DNA from: Nocardia terrae
Lineage (GTDB): Bacteria > Actinomycetota > Actinomycetes > Mycobacteriales > Mycobacteriaceae
Length of the DNA stretch: 64,000 nucleotides
Direction of reading: 5' to 3'
NCBI RefSeq assembly: GCF_009760405.1
Contig: NZ_WRPP01000001.1
Location: forward strand, 1,922,001 to 1,986,000
Shown: positions 59,198 through 64,000 of the stretch, piece after piece
How the letters are laid out: the number at the start of each line of letters is the position of its first letter
How positions within the stretch are numbered: position 1 is the first letter of the stretch
Program-made: the position numbers and the translations under genes
Notes under the pieces: model-generated
Told to the model about the DNA's origin: nothing
What the model saw: only the letters and a program-made list of their open reading frames with translations
Database searches by the model: none

Positions 59198-59352
59198 CCA
59201 GCGGTTCGGGATACCAGTGGTGTGGCTGCCGGGACTGCTTCGACACCGTGGTCGGAACAGTCGGCATGCTGACGCTGTGCGATGACTGCGCAGAGGCGGG
59301 GTGCGAGATCCAGGACGGCGAGTGCCAGCGAGAAGACGCCTACGGAAACTGA
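59194..59352 (+). CDS. 52-residue Cys-rich probable zinc-binding protein
   Basis: It has seven Cys in 52 residues: WCGCRDCF, LTLCDDCAEAGCEI and ECQ. Two C-x2-C type pairs suggest one or two zinc sites. It overlaps the previous gene by 4 bases. Unknown function; perhaps nucleic-acid binding. Confidence 0.65.
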   Translation: MTSGSGYQWCGCRDCFDTVVGTVGMLTLCDDCAEAGCEIQDGECQREDAYGN

Positions 59353-59363
59353 GGTGTCCGATC

Positions 59364-59570
59364 ATGGCCAAAGCCAAGAAACCGATGAGTCAGCGGACAC
59401 AGCTGCGACTCGGGCGGGAGATCCAGGAACAGTACGACCATGGGGCCAGCTGGGCCGTGATCGCCGTGGACTTCGATCTATCGGAGTACAAGGTGAAGCA
59501 GATCGCCAGGACCTACCGGCAAGACTGTGATCGGAGAGCCCACCAGAACCAGCTGACCTTGTTCAACTGA
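59364..59570 (+). CDS. Small HTH protein, last gene of the transfer operon
   Basis: 68 residues. The helix-turn-helix pattern is GREIQEQYDHGASWAVIAVDFDLSEYKVKQIARTYRQD. It is basic at the start (AKAKKPMSQRTQLRL). It is the last gene before a strong terminator, 11 bases after the Cys-rich gene. Possibly a regulator of the element. Confidence 0.7.
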   Translation: MAKAKKPMSQRTQLRLGREIQEQYDHGASWAVIAVDFDLSEYKVKQIARTYRQDCDRRAHQNQLTLFN

Positions 59571-59599
59571 CCACTCCGGACACAACTGAATAGCAAGAA

Positions 59600-59645
59600 G
59601 CGGAGTCCGTGCCTGTTTGAGCCAGGCACGGGCTCCGCCCTTTTT
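59600..59645 (+). terminator. Intrinsic terminator ending the transfer operon
   Basis: A 16-bp stem (from 59600, GCGGAGTCCGTGCCTG, to 59638, one G-T wobble) with a 7-base loop, followed by CCTTTTT. It is the only classical T-run terminator seen in the window and lies 30 bases after the last transfer-operon gene. Confidence 0.93.
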
Positions 59646-59711
59646 CTACCAGGTGACTCGTCCACTGCGTCGGTGTCTGCCGCAGGTATGACGATTCGGC
59701 TGCTGGTGCGG

Positions 59712-59861
59712 CTACCCTTCGCGCAGTGGCACGAGCGGGTATGGATCGGTGGCGTTCTGGGTCTCGATCCGCGTCCGGCACTCCGGGCACAGCATCGACA
59801 GGTAGCCATCCCCGGCAGGACGTTCGCCGCAGATCTGACACATTCTCTGTTCGTCCGACAC
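59712..59861 (-). CDS. 49-residue zinc-ribbon-like protein, leaderless
   Basis: It starts at GTG 59861: SDEQRMCQICGERP, then LSMLCPECRTRIE and a polar tail ending LVPLREG. Two C-x2-C pairs (residues 8/11 and 25/28) form a likely zinc ribbon. There is no ribosome-binding site; TAGAAT ends 6 bases before the start, so it is probably leaderless. It is divergent from the Cys/His-rich gene at 59900, which has the same promoter layout. Confidence 0.62.
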   Translation of the reverse strand: MSDEQRMCQICGERPAGDGYLSMLCPECRTRIETQNATDPYPLVPLREG

Positions 59862-59867
59862 GCGCCG

Positions 59868-59893
59868 ATTCTAAGCGGTCGGTTAGCTAGAAT
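59868..59893. promoter_or_regulatory. Divergent leaderless promoters with matching -10 boxes
   Basis: TAGAAT on the minus strand (59873-59868) and TAGAAT on the plus strand (59888-59893) each end exactly 6 bases before the start codons of the two small zinc-binding genes. Confidence 0.65.
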
Positions 59894-59899
59894 TCGCAC

Positions 59900-60184
59900 A
59901 TGGGTTCGACGGGACGGCGTGTCTGGTACCGCCACCCAGACGGCTACGCGATCGACTCCGACGAACTGGTCGAGACGGCCACCGGGTGGGTCAAGCCCGC
60001 GCCGATCTTCTGCCCACAGGGCCACCAATTCGGACCGGACCGAACGCTGGTCGGCTGGCAGGCGTGCCGCGGCCCCGGGTGCGACGGGCATACCGCGCAC
60101 ACCTGCCAGACCTGTGGCGAGGCGGTATACAGCCCAGCGCTTCGAGAAGGTTGCGACAGCTTCTCGTTCGACGGCCGAGCATGA
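59900..60184 (+). CDS. Cys/His-rich small protein
   Basis: 94 residues. The N-terminal GRRVWYRHPDGYAIDSDEL is followed by a zinc-binding-type region: FCPQGHQFGPD, ACRGPGCDGHTAHTCQTCGE and GCDSF. Ligands in C-x2-GH and C-x4-C / H-x3-C-x2-C patterns suggest two metal sites. Function unknown. It is leaderless, with the ATG 6 bases after TAGAAT. It pairs with the divergent zinc-ribbon gene. Confidence 0.75.
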   Translation: MGSTGRRVWYRHPDGYAIDSDELVETATGWVKPAPIFCPQGHQFGPDRTLVGWQACRGPGCDGHTAHTCQTCGEAVYSPALREGCDSFSFDGRA

Positions 60185-60295
60185 GTAGGGCCATGCCGCG
60201 GCTCTCGGTGTCCTCGCCAAGGTTGATTCCATGTGAACCTCGTGCAGCCGAAATGCCGCGAGCTGAGCAGCCTGCGGGCGTGCGGCGCTCTGCCC

Positions 60296-60360
60296 GTTGA
60301 TCTTCTGTCTCTCCACGCTGGCTGCTTCGGTCAGCGCGGCATGCGGCAAGATAGTGCGTT
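60296..60360 (+). repeat. Intergenic repeat, copy A
   Basis: 65 bases starting GTTGATCTTCTG and ending AGATAGTGCGTT, upstream of the SMI1 gene. It aligns without gaps to 63716-63780 (51 of 65 identical by my count), with the shared core CCACGCTGGC and TTCGGTCAGCGC. Confidence 0.6.
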
Positions 60361-60418
60361 CGGGTCGGGTCGAAATGCCGCAACGGCAGTCGTCGGATGG
60401 TGCTGCTACGTTGCGATC

Positions 60419-61108
60419 ATGCTCGCGCTCGAGGTCTTCGACCGGTACGTCTACTGGCTACGTGACAACGTCCCCCACGCCTACGAAAACCTCGCTCCGC
60501 CAGCAACTCCCGCCGAGCTCGACGCCTTGGAGCGCCATCTCGGCTACCAGCTTCCCGCCGAGGTGCGGGCCGTCCTGGCAGTACACAACGGCCAGAAGCT
60601 GACCGACACCGCAGAACACACCGAATACGCCACCCCGTGCCTGCCTACCCTGTCGTTTCTGTCCACCAGATTGATTCGAGAGTGCTGGGACCGATGGAAC
60701 GCGCTTCGCAGCACCCCAAATATCGATCAACTCCAGGACATGGGCGACGTGTTTCCCGGCGCCGCCGGCCTGGTCAAACCGCTATATACCTCGCCTGGGT
60801 GGATCCCGCTGTGGTCCGACCCGATTAACGCCGACTACATCGGCCTCGACCTCGACCCCGATGTCGAGGGAACCTCGGGCCAGATCATCAACTTCGGCCG
60901 AGACGAAGAACGCCACTTCGTCTGCGCGCCCGATTACACGAGCCTGCTGGCAATCCTGCTCGATGAGGTCCTCACCGGCGCCTGGCGCGCCACCGAAATG
61001 GAAACCGAGTTCCCTGACGGAAGCTGGGCCAACCTGCCCTGGTTCGGTGACCCCGACGATCACTTCTTCAACGCGCTCTACAGTCGCTTCGCAACGCCAA
61101 CAACCTAG
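60419..61108 (+). CDS. SMI1/KNR4 (SUKH)-family protein
   Basis: 229 residues with the SUKH signature: PATPAELDALERHLGYQLPAEVRAVLAVHNGQ, then WIPLWSDPINADYIGLDLDPDVEGTSGQIINFGRDEERHFVCAPDYTSLLAILLDEV. Bacterial members are often immunity proteins against polymorphic toxins or genome-maintenance proteins; no toxin gene is in the window, so this is an orphan. ATG 60419 begins the conserved region; there is no ribosome-binding site, and TACGTT lies 6 bases upstream, so it may be leaderless. Confidence 0.85.
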   Translation: MLALEVFDRYVYWLRDNVPHAYENLAPPATPAELDALERHLGYQLPAEVRAVLAVHNGQKLTDTAEHTEYATPCLPTLSFLSTRLIRECWDRWNALRSTPNIDQLQDMGDVFPGAAGLVKPLYTSPGWIPLWSDPINADYIGLDLDPDVEGTSGQIINFGRDEERHFVCAPDYTSLLAILLDEVLTGAWRATEMETEFPDGSWANLPWFGDPDDHFFNALYSRFATPTT

Positions 61109-61454
61109 TCATGTATGCGCTGCATTCGGCATGACCGGATACGGCGACGCCCCCGAGATGCCCCGGGCCGTTGATCTTCAGCTAGGTGCCGCACCGGCAG
61201 CCGCTGGCCGCGCGGAATGCGGTGTGGCCTCGAAATCTCCACGCTCACCGAGGATCTACCGCTTGGAGTAGCTACCCTGTGCGGTCAACAGGTTGGCTGA
61301 CTTATCAGTGATCTTCATCTTGAACAACCACCTCGTCCACTCACTGCCCGATTCGGCCAAGATGCTGACGAAAGCCGCCTCCGGTCTGGTGCTGATATGG
61401 CAGCGGGGGAATCCTCAACTGCCACTGGCGGAGACTTGCCAGTGAGTTGCCAGG
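61109..61454. other. Intergenic region with a diverged repeat copy
   Basis: 346 bases without a convincing gene. From about 61170 (GTTGATCTTCAG ... GCGCGGAATGCGG) it holds a copy of the intergenic repeat family, more like the one near 62670 than copies A and D. The last 60 bases before the dehydrogenase gene should carry its promoter. Confidence 0.5.
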
Positions 61455-62516
61455 ATGATCGGAAGCATCACGAGGATGACGGAAATGACAGGGATGATGC
61501 GGGCTGCCTACGTACCGGCGATCGATGCGATGTGGGAGGTGCGCGAACTGCCCACGCCGGAACCGGGGCCCGGTGAGGTGCTGATCCGGGTGCGGGCCAG
61601 CGGTATCTGCTACACCGACATATGGTCCACCACCGGAGTCATTCCGGTAGGCGTCCCCGGGGTGGTCGGGCACGAGACGGTCGGCGAGATCGTCGCAGTG
61701 GGTGCGGGAGTGCACTCTCGGGTGGTCGGTGACCGGGTCGCGACGACCTGGATTCTGCAGACCTGTGGCCGGTGCGAGTACTGCCGGCGCAACAAGCCGG
61801 TGAGCGGAGTGGCCGGGTTGAGTTGTGCCGCACCCAAAACCAGCGGGTTCAGTGTGCAGGGTGGGCATGCCGAGTATCTCGCCGCGCCGGAGGCTGCGAC
61901 GGTGTTGTTGCCGGAGGGCTTGTCCTTCGAATTGGCGGCCCCGGTCGCGTGTGCCGGTTACACCACGTGGAGTGCCTTGTGCGCGGGCAATCCGCGGCCG
62001 CATGAGCGGGTCGCCGTGGTGGGAATCGGCGGCCTGGGACATATGGCGGTGCAATACGCGAAGGCGGCCGGGTTCGAGACGATCGCGATCACGCATTCAC
62101 CGGATAAGCGCGCGCTCGCGCTGAAACTGGGTGCGGACGAAGTGGTTTCCGACGGCCGCGAACTCGCCGCGACAGGTGGCGCCGACATCATCCTCATGAC
62201 GGGCAATTCCAACCGTGCGGCGATGGACAGCCTGCACGGGTTGCGTCCGGAGGGCCGGATGGTGCTGATCGGTCTGCCCCACGACACCGACTTCGTCATC
62301 CCCGGGCCGGAGACCGGCATCAATTTCGTGGTCAATCGCAACCAGATCATCGGCGCGACGCACAGCGGCTTCGAGTACCTGACCCAAGCCCTCGACTTCG
62401 TCGCCACCGGCAAGGTGACGCCGATGATCGAAACCTACCCACTGGCAAAAGCCGCCGACGCCTACGAACGCGTAGCCACCGGAGCAGTACGCTTCCGCGC
62501 TGTTATCACCTACTGA
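61455..62516 (+). CDS. Zinc-dependent alcohol dehydrogenase (MDR, AdhP-like)
   Basis: 353 residues. Catalytic zinc ligands are in GICYTDIW (Cys) and GHETVGEIV (His, Glu). The structural zinc loop is CGRCEYCRRNK with a fourth Cys in AGLSC. The Rossmann motif is VVGIGGLGHMAVQYAKAAG, and the end is MIETYPLAKAADAYERVATGAVRFRAVI. It oxidises alcohols or reduces aldehydes with NAD(P). Several in-frame ATGs (61455, 61476, 61485, 61494, 61497) make the start uncertain; MRAAYVPA (61497) is the usual N-terminus. It is a single-gene unit. Confidence 0.9.
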   Translation: MIGSITRMTEMTGMMRAAYVPAIDAMWEVRELPTPEPGPGEVLIRVRASGICYTDIWSTTGVIPVGVPGVVGHETVGEIVAVGAGVHSRVVGDRVATTWILQTCGRCEYCRRNKPVSGVAGLSCAAPKTSGFSVQGGHAEYLAAPEAATVLLPEGLSFELAAPVACAGYTTWSALCAGNPRPHERVAVVGIGGLGHMAVQYAKAAGFETIAITHSPDKRALALKLGADEVVSDGRELAATGGADIILMTGNSNRAAMDSLHGLRPEGRMVLIGLPHDTDFVIPGPETGINFVVNRNQIIGATHSGFEYLTQALDFVATGKVTPMIETYPLAKAADAYERVATGAVRFRAVITY

Positions 62517-62804
62517 GACAGGCGGACCGGTCGCGTACACCGGAAGCGCCTCGCCCTGACCTGCGCGCCGCTCACGACGGAATGCACGCGGCGCACATCA
62601 CCGATTTACCTAATTCGGCAGGACAGTGCGCTCGGTCGACGCCGGGCACGGTGGGCTCGAGATCAAAACCGGTCGGCCCCAGCGATCTTCAGGGCCGACC
62701 GTTTGGCCGCTTCGAACCGCGCGGGATGCGGCATTACAGGATGCATTTCACACGATTTCGACCGCTGAGGTGGGATGTCGTTGGGGCGCAGTAGGGTCCG
62801 AGTC
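62517..62804. other. Intergenic region with a diverged repeat copy
   Basis: 288 bases. From about 62668 (GCGATCTTCAGGGCCGACC ... CGCGCGGGATGCGG) it holds a copy of the same repeat family. A TAGGGT hexamer lies 7 bases before the next gene's GTG, consistent with a leaderless promoter. Confidence 0.5.
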
Positions 62805-63566
62805 GTGTCAACGAGTATTGAAGTCGGATTCTCCGCCTACGGCTTGTCCTCCGATCAGGCGCAGGCGATGTTCGACCTGTTCGAGCGAACCGTCCGAGAA
62901 GAGGGTTTCGGGCAGAACGTCGATGTAGTCCGGCAGGAAAGCCGTCGCGGGGGCTTCGATGTACGCGTGGTTTCGGTGCGGTCGATAACCTTCAGCGGCT
63001 TCCGCACCTGGCGGCCGGAATTCGAAGAACAACTACAGCAGCAGGTCAACACGTCAGTGCCGGGTGTCGACGTGTCGTTCGAATGGGGGTATCCAGAATT
63101 GGAGCCAGCCACAACAACCCTCCTGGCGACCCTAGCGCCTGCTGCCGCTGCAACCGCGGCGGCGGCTACATGTGCTCCGCCACCGACAAATTGGGCAGAG
63201 TTCGTCCCACGATTGGAGACGATGCTGTCAGCGTTGCCCGATGGCGCGGTGGTGTCCCTGTCGGCTGGCGAGGGCTGGTGTGTGCAGTTCCTTGCCGAAT
63301 GGGTCTGCACGATCACTGGTTCCCGCACACCGGATCAGGAGCGACTACTGACAGCGGCTGGCTGGCAGGCGCCGATGAGCATTTCGCAGATACCGGCCTG
63401 GCAACTTGAGTTGTCCCGTGACAGCCGGGTATGTGAGCAGGTCGCCGCACGAGCTTGCGAGGCGATCTCGCAGGTACTCGGAATCGCTGTGCCCACCGAG
63501 ATGACCGTCGAGGCATGGAACGACTACGAGGGCCCTGATCCCGAAATTGCGATCCTGGGCCTGTAA
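62805..63566 (+). CDS. YbjN/TY-chaperone-like domain protein
   Basis: 253 residues in two parts. Residues 1-100 (TSIEVGFSAYGLSSDQAQAMFDLFERTVREEGFG, RSITFSGFRTWRPEFEEQLQQQV) look like a divergent ferredoxin-like domain. An Ala/Thr linker leads to NWAEFVPRLETMLSALPDGAVVSLSAGEGWCVQFLAEW, with TPDQERLLTAAGWQAP, the pattern of YbjN/TY-Chap domains in actinomycete type VII or toxin-related loci. It starts at GTG 62805, probably leaderless. The function is not established. Confidence 0.65.
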   Translation: MSTSIEVGFSAYGLSSDQAQAMFDLFERTVREEGFGQNVDVVRQESRRGGFDVRVVSVRSITFSGFRTWRPEFEEQLQQQVNTSVPGVDVSFEWGYPELEPATTTLLATLAPAAAATAAAATCAPPPTNWAEFVPRLETMLSALPDGAVVSLSAGEGWCVQFLAEWVCTITGSRTPDQERLLTAAGWQAPMSISQIPAWQLELSRDSRVCEQVAARACEAISQVLGIAVPTEMTVEAWNDYEGPDPEIAILGL

Positions 63567-63715
63567 TACCCGTTAAGGACGTACTCGCGCCGCACCGACC
63601 TTCGGCCGCCCCGACACCGCTGACCTTCGACGGCCAGCCCATCGGATCAGACACCACTAGCCACGCTCAATTCGGCGTGATGGTGCGCTCGGTCGACCTC
63701 GAACCGGCTCGGCCA

Positions 63716-63780
63716 GTTGACCTTCCGCCGCGCCACGCTGGCCGGTTCGGTCAGCGCTGTCCGCGGCATGACAGCGCGTT
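63716..63780 (+). repeat. Intergenic repeat, copy D
   Basis: 65 bases starting GTTGACCTTCCG and ending ACAGCGCGTT, matching copy A at 60296-60360 at 51 of 65 positions without gaps by my count. It lies between the YbjN-like gene and the partial gene at the window end. Confidence 0.6.
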
Positions 63781-63809
63781 ACCTCCTGCTGCGTCGCAGA
63801 AGTTCGTGA

Positions 63810-64000
63810 TCAGGTCTCTGCTCTGGCATTCACCACGTTGAGTGCAACCATGACCTGGTCGCGGTCGCGAATTGCTGGGTGATCGTCGGGCCTACTCGGC
63901 TCCATGGAGTAGAGAACGCTGGCGAGCAGGTCCCGCTCCTCGGGGGTGATCGGAATCCTGTGGTTCACCAGTTCTGCGGCCAGACCACTGAAAACCCACA
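63810..64000 (-). CDS. Hypothetical protein (5' end beyond window)
   Basis: The C-terminal 62 residues are visible on the minus strand: GLAAELVNHRIPITPEERDLL, then SVLYSMEPSRPDDHPAIRDRDQVMVALNVVNARAET and a stop. It is open to the window edge. The composition is that of a real protein, helical and charged; no family recognised. Confidence 0.65.
   Translation of the reverse strand, partial: WVFSGLAAELVNHRIPITPEERDLLASVLYSMEPSRPDDHPAIRDRDQVMVALNVVNARAET

Noticed and set aside
1..64000. CRISPR arrays, tRNA and rRNA genes
   Set aside because: No regularly spaced repeats, cloverleaf arms with TTCGA-type loops, or conserved rRNA segments were seen.

Overview
The window is high-GC DNA (about two thirds G+C, with many GTG starts) from an actinomycete of the Mycobacteriales, most likely Nocardia or a close relative. 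Pointers are a DUF7455 protein of the mycobacterial Rv2708c type, a subtilisin-inhibitor-like protein, EutBC, several FAD monooxygenases, a P450, dense TetR/MarR/LysR regulators each next to a divergent target, and many apparently leaderless promoters. No rRNA, tRNA, CRISPR array, integrase or intact insertion sequence was seen.

Layout. 0-6 kb: BrkB-like membrane protein (cut by the window start), XPB-like helicase, DUF1905, a SWIM/SNF2 pair and DUF7455. 6-20 kb: acyl-CoA dehydrogenase, AraC-type regulator, an unusual aldehyde dehydrogenase, a secreted Ig-like protein, DUF952, a KhtTU-like antiporter pair, a rhomboid-like protein, ethanolamine ammonia-lyase (eutBC) with a structured RNA between its genes, a subtilisin-inhibitor-like protein, YdcF and a CPA1 antiporter. 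20-37 kb: an MHYT sensor, then regulator/target modules (MarR/FAD monooxygenase, LysR/small membrane protein, MarR/DoxX, TetR/MFS, MarR/hydrolase), a P450, a two-component system, a LysR and a 7Fe ferredoxin. Most of these modules carry clear palindromic operators.

37-48 kb is more accessory. It holds an HTH/membrane-protein pair and a 37-residue hydrophobic peptide that share a TTTGC-N4/5-GCAAA box, an IclR/CoA-transferase pair, LemA/DUF3137, a TetR/FAD-monooxygenase pair with two operators, a decayed gene remnant, DUF4282, and a two-gene module whose proteins share a C-terminal amyloid-like IGDH motif.

48-59.6 kb looks like the transfer part of an actinomycete integrative or conjugative element. 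Leftward genes encode an HTH/phospholipase-D-like regulator and a Nudix protein (Pif-like), beside an HD-domain gene. Rightward is one operon of about 20 genes, many joined by ATGA overlaps: small membrane proteins, a replication-relaxation-like protein, an FtsK/TraB-type ATPase, a DUF2637-like protein, a coiled-coil protein, SSB and a run of small alpha/beta proteins. It ends at a strong intrinsic terminator. 59.6-64 kb carries divergent leaderless zinc-binding genes, SMI1/KNR4, an alcohol dehydrogenase and a YbjN/TY-chaperone-like gene, with related intergenic repeats between them.
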